A stretch of DNA of 64,000 bases from Mycolicibacterium hodleri (GCF_006439015.1 NZ_RCZG01000008.1:1-64000), one strand, 5' to 3'. Shown: positions 25,375 through 34,328, numbered from the stretch's first letter. The notes: a model not told the origin generated them from the sequence alone. Made by a program: numbers and translations.

Positions 25375-27510
25375 ATGAGTGACACGAATCGACTCACCCA
25401 GGCCGAGCTTCGGAACACCGTGCGCGACCTGATCGACAGATGGCGATCCGAGGCGCGGTACCAGCCACGCAGCGACTCGTGGCTGCGATCGCTCGATGTC
25501 GAGTTTAGTAAAGAACTTGCGTCGCGCGGACTGATCGGCATGACCTGGCCTCGTGACTACGGCGGCGGCGAGTACACGAACACCGATCGCATGGCGGTTA
25601 CCGAGGAACTCTTGCGGGCCGGTGCTCCCGTTGCGGCGCACTGGATTGCCGACCGGCAGATCGGCCCGGCGATTCTGCGGTACGGCACACAGGAGCTGCG
25701 TGAGGAGATCCTGCCCGGCATCGTCAGTGCCGACTATTTGTTCTGCCTCGGCATGAGCGAGCCGGAGGCGGGGTCCGACCTCGCAGCGGTCCGCACCACG
25801 GCCACCCCGGTCGATGGAGGCTGGATGCTCAAGGGTCGCAAGATCTGGACTACTGGCGCACATCGTGCGTCACACGCCTACGTGCTTGCGCGTACATCGT
25901 CCGGCGAGCGCAAGCACCAGGGCCTGAGCGAACTCATCGTGGACATGGATGCCGAAGGGGTACTGGTCAGTCCCATCCTGGACATGGCGGGTGAGCATCA
26001 CTTCAACGAGCTCGTATTCGAGGACGTGTTCGTGCCGCGCGGTCGACTTCTCGGCGAAGAGGGCAACGGCTGGCGTCAGGTCGTCGAACAGTTGTCGTTC
26101 GAGCGCGGGGGGCCAGAGCGGGTTCTTTCGACCTACCCGCTGCTGGTCGAGATCCTTGGCAACAGCGACGTCATTCGGCACCGTCGCGGCGAGGACGAGC
26201 TGGGAGAGTTCGTCGCCCGGCTCGCGTCGTTGCGGAGCATGGCATTCGATGTCGCCGCACAGCTGGACCGGGGTGAGGCGCCCGTACAGGAGGCCGCCAC
26301 GCTGAAGTATCTCGGCAACGTGTTCGAGCGGGATGTCGTTGAGTACGGTCGTCGTATCCTCGGGCCCGGCGGGCAGGGGTCGGCGTACGGACAGGCGCTG
26401 CTCGCCTCCCCGGGGTTCAGTCTTCGCGGCGGCGCGGCCGACGTGCTGTTGTCGATCATCGTGCGGCAGGAGGCGTCCAAAGACGCCCGCGTAGCTTCGC
26501 CGATGGCCGCCGACAAGGAACTGACCGACCTGGCGCAGTCGCTGTCCGAGTTGAACTTCGACCAGCGCTGGCAGCAGATTCGCGAACTGGGCTTGGTGGG
26601 GATCGGGGTCGATGAGCAGGACGGCGGTTCCGGTGGAACGGTTGACGACCTCGCGTCACTCGTCGCCGAGTTCGGGACCCGTGGGGTGAGCAGCCCGTTG
26701 ATCGAGGCGTCGGTGGGCTACTCGGTACTCGCGGAATGCGGTCGGCTCGATCTGCTCCCGGACGAATCGGACTACGCCACCGTCGCGTTCGGCTCCTCCG
26801 ACGAGCTGACGGCACCCTGTGCCGGGTCTGCCTCGTTGGTTCTCCTCGTCGACGACCAGGGCGAGGTCGCCGTCGTCGGGTCGGGTAGCGGTGAGGCGAA
26901 GATTGAGCACGACACCAACGTTGCCGGCGAGTCGTACGATCGTGTCACCGTCACCGATCGTGGCGATCTGGTTAGGCTGGGGCGAGTCGACGTGGCCGAC
27001 GTTCGCGCGCGACAGGCTCTGCTGTGGTCGGCTGCCCTGTGCGGAGCTCTCGACGGAACCTACGACTTGACCCGTGGCTATGTGTCGACCAGGGAGCAGT
27101 TCGGCGCTCCGCTACTCAAGATTCCGGCAGTGGCAGCGCATCTGGCCACGATGAAGACGCAGGCGCTGCTGGCGCGAACGGCGTTCGACCGGGCCGCCGC
27201 CGCATATCGCCGAGCCGGAGCGTCACCCGCGGAGCGACTCGGTGCTGCCGCCGTGGCGCGCATCACCGCATCGGCAGCCGCCGACGAGACCACACGCATC
27301 GCCCATCAGTTGCACGGCGCGATCGGAACCACCGCAGAGTACGACCTGCATCGGTTCACACTTCGGTTGTGGGCCTGGCGCGACACCGACCTTCCCGCAC
27401 GGGAGTGGGCTGCACTACTGGGAGACCGTGCCCTCACCGGTGGCGAGCAGTCCGTCTGGGCCAGTTTGACGGCCGGCGAAACCCAAGCGGCTGACGTCGA
27501 CGTTGTGTGA
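25375..27510 (+). CDS. Fused two-domain acyl-CoA dehydrogenase (FadE34/ChsE3-like)
   Basis: 711 residues, about twice a normal ACAD and the same length as mycobacterial FadE34. Domain 1 (about 1-380) has WPRDYGGGEY, GMSEPEAGSD (about 125-134) and KIWTTGA. Its C-terminal active-site region reads RGGAADVLLSII, lacking the usual Glu. Domain 2 (about 390-711) has the degenerate N-half of a partner subunit and ends with QLHGAIGTTAEYDLHRF, which may carry the catalytic Glu. Known: steroid side-chain ACADs are alpha2beta2 heterotetramers, and FadE34 is a natural fusion of both subunits. Inference: dehydrogenation of a bulky, possibly sterol-like or branched acyl-CoA. It is under the second operator type. 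Confidence 0.9.
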   Translation: MSDTNRLTQAELRNTVRDLIDRWRSEARYQPRSDSWLRSLDVEFSKELASRGLIGMTWPRDYGGGEYTNTDRMAVTEELLRAGAPVAAHWIADRQIGPAILRYGTQELREEILPGIVSADYLFCLGMSEPEAGSDLAAVRTTATPVDGGWMLKGRKIWTTGAHRASHAYVLARTSSGERKHQGLSELIVDMDAEGVLVSPILDMAGEHHFNELVFEDVFVPRGRLLGEEGNGWRQVVEQLSFERGGPERVLSTYPLLVEILGNSDVIRHRRGEDELGEFVARLASLRSMAFDVAAQLDRGEAPVQEAATLKYLGNVFERDVVEYGRRILGPGGQGSAYGQALLASPGFSLRGGAADVLLSIIVRQEASKDARVASPMAADKELTDLAQSLSELNFDQRWQQIRELGLVGIGVDEQDGGSGGTVDDLASLVAEFGTRGVSSPLIEASVGYSVLAECGRLDLLPDESDYATVAFGSSDELTAPCAGSASLVLLVDDQGEVAVVGSGSGEAKIEHDTNVAGESYDRVTVTDRGDLVRLGRVDVADVRARQALLWSAALCGALDGTYDLTRGYVSTREQFGAPLLKIPAVAAHLATMKTQALLARTAFDRAAAAYRRAGASPAERLGAAAVARITASAAADETTRIAHQLHGAIGTTAEYDLHRFTLRLWAWRDTDLPAREWAALLGDRALTGGEQSVWASLTAGETQAADVDVV

Positions 27511-27558
27511 TTGACACCAGTCAGCACGGTTCGATAACTTTGAGACGCACAGGCTCAA
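27511..27558 (+). promoter_or_regulatory. Promoter with island operator, upstream of thiolase operon
   Basis: TTGACA (27511-27516), 17-bp spacer, ATAACT, then TTGAGAC-N5-GGCTCAA (27540-27558). It is one of the most symmetrical copies: 6 of 7 arm positions pair. Confidence 0.78.
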
Positions 27559-27593
27559 AATGAAGTGCTCGAGAAGACGGAGGTCGTCGAGAG

Positions 27594-28790
27594 ATGACAA
27601 CAGCAGTGATCGTCGATGCGGTTCGCAGTCCCATGGCCAAGGGTCGGGCCTCTAAGGATGGTAGGCCGGGCGGCGCGCTGTCGTGCATCCACCCGGTCGA
27701 CCTTCTCGGCCAGGTGCTCACGGCGCTCATCGAGCGCACCGGCATCGACCCGAGTTTGGTGGACGACGTCATTACCGGATGCGTCAGCCAGGTTGGCGAG
27801 CAGGCTGGCGGTGTCGGCAGGTTTGCGTGGCTGGGTGCGGGACTGCCCGAGACCGTTCCGTCAGTCACGATCAACCGGGCCTGCGGGTCCAGCCAGCAAG
27901 CGGCCGACTTCGCTGCACAAAGCATCGCCGCCGGAGCCAACGACATCGTCATCGCCGCCGGCGTCGAATCGATGAGCCGCATCCCGATGGGCAGTGCCCG
28001 CATCGGAATGGACGCTTTCGGGCCGGCCGCCACCGCGCGGTACGAGCCGGGAATGGTCCCCCAAGGCATCTCGGCAGAACTCGTCGCCGCGCGTTACAAG
28101 ATCGATCGGCAGGCTCTCGACGAGTACGCGGCGCTATCGCATGCCCGTGCGGCCGCGGCGGACTTCTCGAATGAGATCGTGCCGATCACGGTCTCGGGGC
28201 CGAACGGGACGGCCGTCGTCGACTCGGATGAAACGATCCGGCCGGGGACCACCGTGGAGAAGCTGGGCGGCCTCTCGCCGGCGTTCACCGACGACACCAT
28301 GGCGCAACGCTTCCCCGAGATCAACTGGAGCATCACCGCCGGCAACTCGTCGCAGATCACCGACGGCGCGAGCGCACTCCTGATCATGAGCGAAGAACGC
28401 GCCGCCCAGTTGGGTCTGCGCCCCCGCGCGCGCTTCGTCTCGTTCGCTGTGGCCGCCACCGACCCGATAACCATGCTGACGGGGCCCATCCCGGCCACGG
28501 AAAAGGCTCTGCGCCGGGCGGGGATCGACATCGGCGAGATTGACCACTACGAGATCAACGAAGCGTTCGCCTCGGTACCGCTGGCCTGGCAGTCCCACTT
28601 CGACGCCGATCCGGCCAAGCTGAACCCGGCGGGTGGAGCGATCGCCCTGGGGCATCCGCTGGGCGCGTCGGGCGGACGGCTGCTCACGACGATGCTGGGT
28701 GCACTGGAGCGATCAGGCGGACGCTATGGCCTGCAGAGCATGTGCGAGGCCGGCGGCATGGCGAACGCGACCGTCATCGAACGGCTCTGA
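27594..28790 (+). CDS. Acetyl-CoA acyltransferase (thiolase)
   Basis: 398 residues, usual thiolase length. The nucleophile Cys97 is in NRACGSS, NEAFA is near residue 323, His354 in GHPLG, and the second Cys384 in SMCEAGG. Reaction: thiolytic cleavage of a 3-ketoacyl-CoA to acetyl-CoA or propionyl-CoA plus a shortened acyl-CoA. It is first in a tight four-gene operon (thiolase, HSD10-like SDR, crotonase, acyl-CoA dehydrogenase), with the last two junctions overlapping by 4 bases. These four supply a complete beta-oxidation turn except the ligase. Confidence 0.95.
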   Translation: MTTAVIVDAVRSPMAKGRASKDGRPGGALSCIHPVDLLGQVLTALIERTGIDPSLVDDVITGCVSQVGEQAGGVGRFAWLGAGLPETVPSVTINRACGSSQQAADFAAQSIAAGANDIVIAAGVESMSRIPMGSARIGMDAFGPAATARYEPGMVPQGISAELVAARYKIDRQALDEYAALSHARAAAADFSNEIVPITVSGPNGTAVVDSDETIRPGTTVEKLGGLSPAFTDDTMAQRFPEINWSITAGNSSQITDGASALLIMSEERAAQLGLRPRARFVSFAVAATDPITMLTGPIPATEKALRRAGIDIGEIDHYEINEAFASVPLAWQSHFDADPAKLNPAGGAIALGHPLGASGGRLLTTMLGALERSGGRYGLQSMCEAGGMANATVIERL

Positions 28791-28791
28791 G

Positions 28792-29556
28792 ATGGAAGTC
28801 AGAGGGTCATCGGCCGTCGTCACCGGGGGAGCATCAGGTCTTGGGCTGGCATCGGTACACAAGCTGCGCTCCGCAGGAGCTAGCGTCGTCATCGTCGACC
28901 TACCGTCCTCCAACGGTGAGGTCATCGCCAAGGAACTTGGCGATGACGTCGCGTTCGTCGCGGCGGACGTCCGCGACGCCGACGCCGTCGCCGAGGCGTT
29001 CGACCTAGCCGAGTCGCTGGGCCCGGTCCGGGTTCTGGTGCACTGCGCCGGCCGTGGCGGAGCACTCAGATTGGTGGACCGTGATGGCAACCCCGGGTCG
29101 CTCGAGCTGTACACCGAGGTCGTCATGATCAACCTGATCGGCAGCTTCAACGTGCTGAGGATCGCCGCGGCGCGCATGGCGAAGAACGAGCCGGTCGACG
29201 GTGATCGGGGCGTCGCCATCCTCACTGCATCGGTGGCGGCGTTCGAAGGCCAGATCGGTCAAATTCCCTACGCCTCGGCCAAAGCCGGCATCGTGGGGAT
29301 GACGATCGTCGCCGCGCGCGATCTGGCGAGCAAGAACATCCGGGTGTGCACCATCGCGCCCGGCACCTTCGACACCCCCATCCTGAGCCGTCTGTCAGAT
29401 GATGTGAAGGAGTCCCTAGCCAGGGCTGTTCCGCATCCGAGCAGGCTGGGTCAGCCCGAGGAGTACGCGAAGCTCGCGCTGCACATCATCGACAACTCCA
29501 TGCTGAACGGCGAGACGATTCGGTTGGATGGCGCGATTCGGATGCCGCCGCGATGA
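28792..29556 (+). CDS. HSD10-like short-chain 3-hydroxyacyl-CoA dehydrogenase
   Basis: 254 residues, starting one base after the thiolase stop; a longer upstream frame overlaps the thiolase and was discarded. NAD motif VVTGGASGLGLA (residues 8-19), then NLIGSFNV; catalytic Ser in LTASVAAFEG and YASAK near residue 156. The subfamily signature GTFDTPIL follows. Known: 17-beta-HSD10/type II 3-hydroxyacyl-CoA dehydrogenases oxidise 3-hydroxyacyl-CoAs, including branched and steroid-derived ones, to 3-keto. It provides the third step of the beta-oxidation turn in this operon. Confidence 0.92.
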   Translation: MEVRGSSAVVTGGASGLGLASVHKLRSAGASVVIVDLPSSNGEVIAKELGDDVAFVAADVRDADAVAEAFDLAESLGPVRVLVHCAGRGGALRLVDRDGNPGSLELYTEVVMINLIGSFNVLRIAAARMAKNEPVDGDRGVAILTASVAAFEGQIGQIPYASAKAGIVGMTIVAARDLASKNIRVCTIAPGTFDTPILSRLSDDVKESLARAVPHPSRLGQPEEYAKLALHIIDNSMLNGETIRLDGAIRMPPR

Positions 29557-30320
29557 GTGGGACCGTCTGCGTGGAGGTCGACGACTTCGTCGCGGTGATC
29601 ACCATCGACCGGCCCGCGGTGCGCAACGCCATCGACCTGGAGACCGCGTGCAGCATCGCGGCCGCCCTGGACGAAGCCGACGAACGCAGCGACGTCCGCT
29701 CGATCGTGCTGACGGGGTCCGGCGAGACCTTCTGTGCCGGTATGGATTTGAAGGCCTTCGCCGCGTCAGGGCAACGGCCGATCACAGAGTCCCGGGGTGC
29801 GTTCGGAATCGTCGAGCGGCCACCCGACAAACCCCTCATCGGCGCCGTCGAGGGGAAGGCGCTCGGTGGGGGGTTTGAGATCGCGCTCGCCTGCGACGTC
29901 ATCGTGGCGGCGCGGACCGCCGCGTTCGGACTCCCCGAGGTCAAGCGGGGTCTGGTCGCGGCGGCTGGCGGCGTTCTGTTTCTGCCGCAACGCATTCCGT
30001 TCAACATCGGTATGGAGATGATCCTCACCGGGGAACCGATAACCGCCGCACGGGCGGCCGATCTAGGGCTGGTCAACAAGGTCGTGGACACGGGCGAGGC
30101 GACGACTGCGGCCATCACGCTGGCCCGGTCGATCGGCCGCAACGCACCGCTGGCGGTTCAGACCGCCAAGAGGCTTGCTCGCGCCGCTCGCGACTGGAGG
30201 GACGTCGAGGCCTTCGACCTTCAACGTCCGCACACCGCGGTTATCCGTGAGTCCCGTGATGCCATGGAGGGTGCCAGGGCCTTCGTGGAGAAGCGCCCAC
30301 CACAATGGGTAGGCGCATGA
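29553..30320 (+). CDS. Enoyl-CoA hydratase
   Basis: 255 residues with an ATGA overlap with the upstream SDR gene. Unlike the other crotonases of the island it keeps both catalytic glutamates: EGKALGGGFEIALACD (second Glu within FE near residue 109) and LPEVKRGLVAAAGG (Glu near 131). GSGETFCAGMDLKA near 55-68 supplies the oxyanion hole. It is therefore likely a true hydratase, converting 2-enoyl-CoA to 3-hydroxyacyl-CoA. It is translationally coupled to both neighbours. Confidence 0.93.
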   Translation: MSGTVCVEVDDFVAVITIDRPAVRNAIDLETACSIAAALDEADERSDVRSIVLTGSGETFCAGMDLKAFAASGQRPITESRGAFGIVERPPDKPLIGAVEGKALGGGFEIALACDVIVAARTAAFGLPEVKRGLVAAAGGVLFLPQRIPFNIGMEMILTGEPITAARAADLGLVNKVVDTGEATTAAITLARSIGRNAPLAVQTAKRLARAARDWRDVEAFDLQRPHTAVIRESRDAMEGARAFVEKRPPQWVGA

Positions 30321-31417
30321 GCACCCCTTTTTACGAAGCCGAGCACGAAGAGTTTCGGGACAGCGTCGCGAAGTTCTTCGCCCGCACGCTGTCCGGAGCA
30401 GTCGCGGAGCAGCGGCAGTCGGGATTTGTCGCCAGCGCGGATGTGACCTTGGCGGCCGAACAGGGGTTACTCGGCATCAACGTGCCCGAATCATGCGGCG
30501 GCAGTGGTGTTGCGGACCTGCGCTTTCAGATGGTGATCGTGGAAGAGGCGATGCGAATCGGCGCGTTGGGGTACGCCCTGACGATGGCATTGCAATCGGT
30601 GGTCGTGGTGCCGCAGCTGATCGCCGACGAGCGATTGGCCGGGCGGACCGAGCTTCTCACCGGTATCGCGGCCGGTAGCCGAATCGTCGCCGTCGCCGGC
30701 GCCCACCAACCTATACCCGCTGTCGTCGAGGGTGATTCGGTAATACTCACCGGAGTCGCGAAGTCGGCCGTCGCGGGCGTGATTGCGTCGCATGTCCTGG
30801 TGGGTTGCGTGACCGAGACAGGTGATCACCTGGTGGTGCTGACCGACGTCGGCGACGCGGGCCTGCGCGTCGCGCGGGCGCGGAAGTTACTGGGAGGCAA
30901 CGACGCCGGAGTCACCAACCTCGTCTTTGACCAACTGACTGTGCCGCCGGGTCGAGTTCTGCGATCGGCGGCCGCGCTCGAGGCCGTGGCGAGCGATGTC
31001 GAGTTGCTTCTGGCCGCTGTTGCGGTGAGCGGAGCTGGTGCGGCGTTGGCGTGGACCACCGAGTATGCCGCCACCCGGCAGGTCTTCGGGCAGCCGCTCA
31101 GCACGTTCGAGAACACCAGACACGTGGTGTCGGGCCTGACCGCCGACCTGGGCATGGCGCAGGGCTCGTTGCGCAACGCACTGACGGTACGCGGCCAACA
31201 CGCACCCGCCGCACCTAGCAACGCCGAGCTTGCCGTGACCGCCACCCGACTGTACTCGCGCGCGGCCGATGACGGCCTGCAGTTGCACGGCGGGTACGGG
31301 TACATGCACGAGTATCCGATCGCCCAGGCATATGCCGACGCGGAGTTCCTGCGGCTGCTCGTCGACCGTTTCGACATCGCGCTGCGCTGCGAACGAGCGG
31401 TGACCGTCTCTCTGTAA
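30317..31417 (+). CDS. Acyl-CoA dehydrogenase-like protein, probably a non-catalytic partner subunit
   Basis: 366 residues from the ATG at 30317 that overlaps the crotonase stop (ATGA). The ACAD fold is visible: NVPESCGGSGV near residue 54, RQVFGQPLSTFENTRHVV near 251-268, and LQLHGGYGYMHEYPIAQAY near the end. However the MSEPEAGSD flavin/substrate motif is replaced by AVAGAHQPIPAV, and no GTxEI-type Glu segment follows. This matches the degenerate subunit of heteromeric ACADs such as those of steroid side-chain degradation. Inference: it may pair with the canonical subunit at 34329-35492 or 21722-22852. Copurification or coexpression would decide. Confidence 0.85.
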   Translation: MSTPFYEAEHEEFRDSVAKFFARTLSGAVAEQRQSGFVASADVTLAAEQGLLGINVPESCGGSGVADLRFQMVIVEEAMRIGALGYALTMALQSVVVVPQLIADERLAGRTELLTGIAAGSRIVAVAGAHQPIPAVVEGDSVILTGVAKSAVAGVIASHVLVGCVTETGDHLVVLTDVGDAGLRVARARKLLGGNDAGVTNLVFDQLTVPPGRVLRSAAALEAVASDVELLLAAVAVSGAGAALAWTTEYAATRQVFGQPLSTFENTRHVVSGLTADLGMAQGSLRNALTVRGQHAPAAPSNAELAVTATRLYSRAADDGLQLHGGYGYMHEYPIAQAYADAEFLRLLVDRFDIALRCERAVTVSL

Positions 31418-31428
31418 GCAGCAGGCGA

Positions 31429-31476
31429 TTGACAGAGATGTTTCACACGCCATATATTTGCGACGCTGAGACTCAC
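31429..31476 (+). promoter_or_regulatory. Promoter with island operator, upstream of ferredoxin reductase
   Basis: TTGACA (31429-31434), 17-bp spacer, ATATAT (31452-31457), then TTGCGAC-N5-GACTCAC (31458-31476). It lies 11 bases after the preceding operon's stop codon. Confidence 0.7.
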
Positions 31477-31496
31477 AAAGATGTTGAGGAGTGGTC

Positions 31497-32684
31497 GTGG
31501 ACAATCTGGTGGTCGTCGGCGGAGGACTGGCCGCTCACCGCGCGGTCGTGGCGGCGCGCGCGGCCGGGCACGGAGCAGCCATCACCGTCATCGCCGCCGA
31601 GCAACACATGCCCTACGACCGCCCCCCGCTGTCCAAGCAACTCCTGGGCCCGGCCGAGGACGTGGCACGTCACTTCTACCACTGCGATGACCTGCAGGGC
31701 GTGGACTGGCAGTTGGGAAATGCGGCGGTGTCGCTGGACACCGCCGGTCGAACGGTGCAGACCGCCGTTGGGCATCCGGTGCCCTACGACGGCCTGGTGA
31801 TCGCGACCGGCAAACGTGCCCGACCGTGGCCAGCGCCCCTGCCCGCCAAGGGCGTACACATGATCCGGGACCTCGGTGACGCGCTGAGACTGCGTGACGC
31901 GGTCACCCCAGATTCCCGCGTGGTCATCATCGGTGGTGGTTTCATCGGGTGCGAGGCCGCGTCGAGTCTGATCGACCTCGGCGTCCGGGATGTCACCATC
32001 GTCGAGGTGGCACCGCATCCAATGTCCGTGCTGGGCAGCGAAGTCGGCGATGTCGCGCTGGAAATCATCGCGCGCAGCGGCGTGCACTGCCGCTTCGGCG
32101 TTGGCGTGCAGTCGGTGGACGGCGTCGACGCCGTCGAAGGGCTCACGTTGACCACCGGCGAGCACTTATCGGCCGACGTATTGCTGGTGAGCATCGGGTC
32201 GATCCCGAATAGTGAATGGTTGACCACCGGGTCGGGACTTGAACTCCTCAACGGGCACGTCGTCTGCGACGAGTATTGCTTCGCTGACGCGAACATTGTC
32301 GCGGCTGGGGACGTGGCAGCATGGATGCATCCGTTCGTCGGGACGGTGGCAATTGAGCACTGGGCCATCGCGCGCGACATGGGCGCGATCGCCGTCAACA
32401 ACCTGCTTCACCCGGAGACGAAAACGCCGATGTCGACGGTTCCGACGTTCTGGTCCGACCAATTCGGGATCAAGATCAAGTCTGCGGGCTTCGTGAGTCT
32501 GGCCGATACGATCTCGATCGTCGACCGCGATCCGGAGAAGAAGTCATTGGCTGCAGAAGCCTATCGAAACGGTGAACTCATCGGAGCGATCGTGTTCAAC
32601 AAGAACCGCGCGATCATCAACTACCAGCGAACGATCGCCGAGAAGATCCAGGCGGCCCCCACTACGGCCGCCGCGACGATCTGA
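31497..32684 (+). CDS. NAD(P)H-ferredoxin reductase (rhodocoxin/putidaredoxin-reductase type)
   Basis: 395 residues; GTG 31497 was preferred over GTG 31491 for its spacing from GAGGA. N-terminal FAD motif VVVGGGLAAHRAV, then MPYDRPPLSK, a typical putidaredoxin-reductase-family segment. The NAD(P) motif VVIIGGGFIGCEAAS is near residues 140-154, and the second FAD contact NIVAAGDVA near 264-272. Reaction: electrons from NAD(P)H to a small iron-sulfur protein. It is the presumed reductase for the ferredoxin at 25005 and P450 at 35591. It is monocistronic behind an operator-promoter. Confidence 0.92.
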   Translation: MDNLVVVGGGLAAHRAVVAARAAGHGAAITVIAAEQHMPYDRPPLSKQLLGPAEDVARHFYHCDDLQGVDWQLGNAAVSLDTAGRTVQTAVGHPVPYDGLVIATGKRARPWPAPLPAKGVHMIRDLGDALRLRDAVTPDSRVVIIGGGFIGCEAASSLIDLGVRDVTIVEVAPHPMSVLGSEVGDVALEIIARSGVHCRFGVGVQSVDGVDAVEGLTLTTGEHLSADVLLVSIGSIPNSEWLTTGSGLELLNGHVVCDEYCFADANIVAAGDVAAWMHPFVGTVAIEHWAIARDMGAIAVNNLLHPETKTPMSTVPTFWSDQFGIKIKSAGFVSLADTISIVDRDPEKKSLAAEAYRNGELIGAIVFNKNRAIINYQRTIAEKIQAAPTTAAATI

Positions 32685-32718
32685 GCATCCACACCCGGCG
32701 GCATGCTCGCTCGGCGGG

Positions 32719-32742
32719 CTATATTGAGACTTCCTGTTCATT
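32719..32742 (+). promoter_or_regulatory. Island operator in front of TetR gene, weak -35
   Basis: CTATAT followed by TTGAGAC-N5-GTTCATT (32724-32742). The position is that of the other promoters but no TTGACA lies 17 bases upstream, as expected for a low-level autoregulated promoter. Confidence 0.6.
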
Positions 32743-32767
32743 AAAGTCCCTGGAAGGTGGCCATGCC

Positions 32768-33412
32768 GTGGCGCGTCGGAGAACCGAGGCTGTCGAGGGC
32801 GACGTTGTTGTCGCATTAGTCGAGAACCGCGCGCGGCCGCGGGGCCGCCCTCGTCTAGCCATCGACCCGGACGCCGTCGCCGACGCTGTGGCAGAACTCT
32901 TCGCGAAGGGCGGATCCGAGGCGGTATCCATCGTCAGCGTGGCCGACAAACTCGAGGTGTCCCGGGCGACGCTGTATCGGACCGTCCCCACCAAGGAGGA
33001 TCTGATCGGGATTCTCTTCGAACGCAGCACGCTTGAACTGACCAACGACGCCGTGGCCATCATGGCCGACGGTCGCGACGTCCGCCAACGCTTGCACGGC
33101 CTGGTCGCTCTCCAGGTGGATGCCGCCGTGCGGATGCGCCAGTACATGCCGGTGTTCTTCGGCGGTGCCGGTTTCGCGCCCGAGGTCTTCGAGCGCTGGC
33201 ATTCCTGGAGCAAGGAATACGAGCAATTGTGGGCGCAGTGCGTGGAGCACGCAATGGAAGAAGAAGTCCTCGAATCAGCAAACGTCGTCGCCACGACGCG
33301 GCTGATCCTCGGCATGTGCATTTGGGTATCTCGCTGGTACCGCCCCAACGAGGACATCTCCACCGCGGAGATCACCCAGTCCGCCATCAAGCTTCTTCCG
33401 TCGGCTAGTTAG
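32768..33412 (+). CDS. TetR family regulator, candidate controller of the TTGAGAC regulon
   Basis: 214 residues; GTG 32768 was chosen for alignment with the paralogue at 5229 and GGAAGGTG upstream. RARPRGRPR near residue 21 precedes the HTH; KLEVSRATLYRT is the recognition helix region and ILFERST follows. The ligand domain shares QYMPVFFGGAG and the MCIWVSRWYRP segment with the 5229 protein. It sits in the middle of the island with an operator copy directly upstream. Inference: it represses the dispersed promoters until an acyl-CoA or other pathway intermediate binds. Its last 8 bases overlap the 3' end of the convergent hydrolase gene. Confidence 0.9.
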   Translation: MARRRTEAVEGDVVVALVENRARPRGRPRLAIDPDAVADAVAELFAKGGSEAVSIVSVADKLEVSRATLYRTVPTKEDLIGILFERSTLELTNDAVAIMADGRDVRQRLHGLVALQVDAAVRMRQYMPVFFGGAGFAPEVFERWHSWSKEYEQLWAQCVEHAMEEEVLESANVVATTRLILGMCIWVSRWYRPNEDISTAEITQSAIKLLPSAS

Positions 33413-34217
33413 CCTCGACGAAACTCGTCAGCGCGGCGTCGAAGTCGTCCGGCGCTTCCAGCATGGGGTAGTGCCCGCAGTCGGCGATCTCGAGTAGTTC
33501 GGCCGTAGCCAACCGTTCGGTGAGCCATCTGGCTCCCTTGGCGGAATGCACGGGATCCGCGGCGCCGATGATCTGCAGAACGGGCATCGTAATCCGCGGA
33601 ATGTCGGCGATCAGATCGGTGGTCAGCATGGAGTGATAGCAGGCCACGGCAGCCCACGACGGCATCTGCAGCGAGGCGCGCAACAACCAGTCGACGACAT
33701 CGGCACCGATGTCACGGTGCAGGCCCGAGGTGATCGTCTGCCGGCGTGCGGCCATGCGGTTCGCGTGTTCTGCGGCTACCAGCGCGGGTTCCAGTTGCTC
33801 GGGCAATCGTCCGAACGGGAATTCGTCACTTCGGCTGGCGCGCACGGCGTTCGACCCGACGAGAATCAACTTCGCTATCCGGTCCGGGTCTGACGCAGCA
33901 GCGCGAAATGCGACCTGGCCTCCGAACGACCAACCGACCAGCGTGCACTCGCCGACGACCAGATCATCGAGTACGGCCAGCAGATCCTGCGCCAATCGGT
34001 CGACGTCGTAGCCGGTCAGCGGGGCCTCTGAGCGGCCATGTCCGCGCTGATCCACACAGATCACGCGATGACCCTTGCTCAGTATCCGGACTTGTCGGTC
34101 CCACACTCGATGATCCATGCCGAAGCCCGCCAGCAGCACCACTGGGGGACCGGCGCCGACGTCTTGTGCGTATAACCGCACCGGCCCTCCAGGCTGGTCG
34201 ATCTCGATGTACGTCAA
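33405..34217 (-). CDS. Alpha/beta hydrolase
   Basis: 270 residues from a TTG at 34217, which has AAGGAG ten bases upstream; a longer frame starting at TTG 34253 has no such site. Elements: VVLLAGFGMDHRVWD with the oxyanion hole, VDQRGHGRS, the nucleophile Ser in VGWSFGGQ, acid Asp in IGAADPVH and the base His in CGHYPM. Known: the fold covers esterases, lactonases, C-C hydrolases and others. Inference: cleavage of an ester or lactone made by the BVMO. It is convergent with and overlaps the TetR gene by 8 bases, and is divergent from the acyl-CoA dehydrogenase at 34329. Confidence 0.87.
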   Translation of the reverse strand: MTYIEIDQPGGPVRLYAQDVGAGPPVVLLAGFGMDHRVWDRQVRILSKGHRVICVDQRGHGRSEAPLTGYDVDRLAQDLLAVLDDLVVGECTLVGWSFGGQVAFRAAASDPDRIAKLILVGSNAVRASRSDEFPFGRLPEQLEPALVAAEHANRMAARRQTITSGLHRDIGADVVDWLLRASLQMPSWAAVACYHSMLTTDLIADIPRITMPVLQIIGAADPVHSAKGARWLTERLATAELLEIADCGHYPMLEAPDDFDAALTSFVEAN

Positions 34218-34257
34218 TTGAATTGAGCTCCTTCTGCCTCGATCGCGACCCAAGTCA

Positions 34258-34307
34258 TTGACTGCCCCACGCGCCTGCTCATATTATATTGAGACTCGCG
34301 AGTTCAT
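34258..34307 (+). promoter_or_regulatory. Promoter with island operator, upstream of acyl-CoA dehydrogenase
   Basis: TTGACT (34258-34263), 17-bp spacer, ATATTA, then TTGAGAC-N5-AGTTCAT (34289-34307). It may also influence the divergent hydrolase gene. Confidence 0.7.
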
Positions 34308-34328
34308 AACTGTTTGGAGTGCCGTCAC

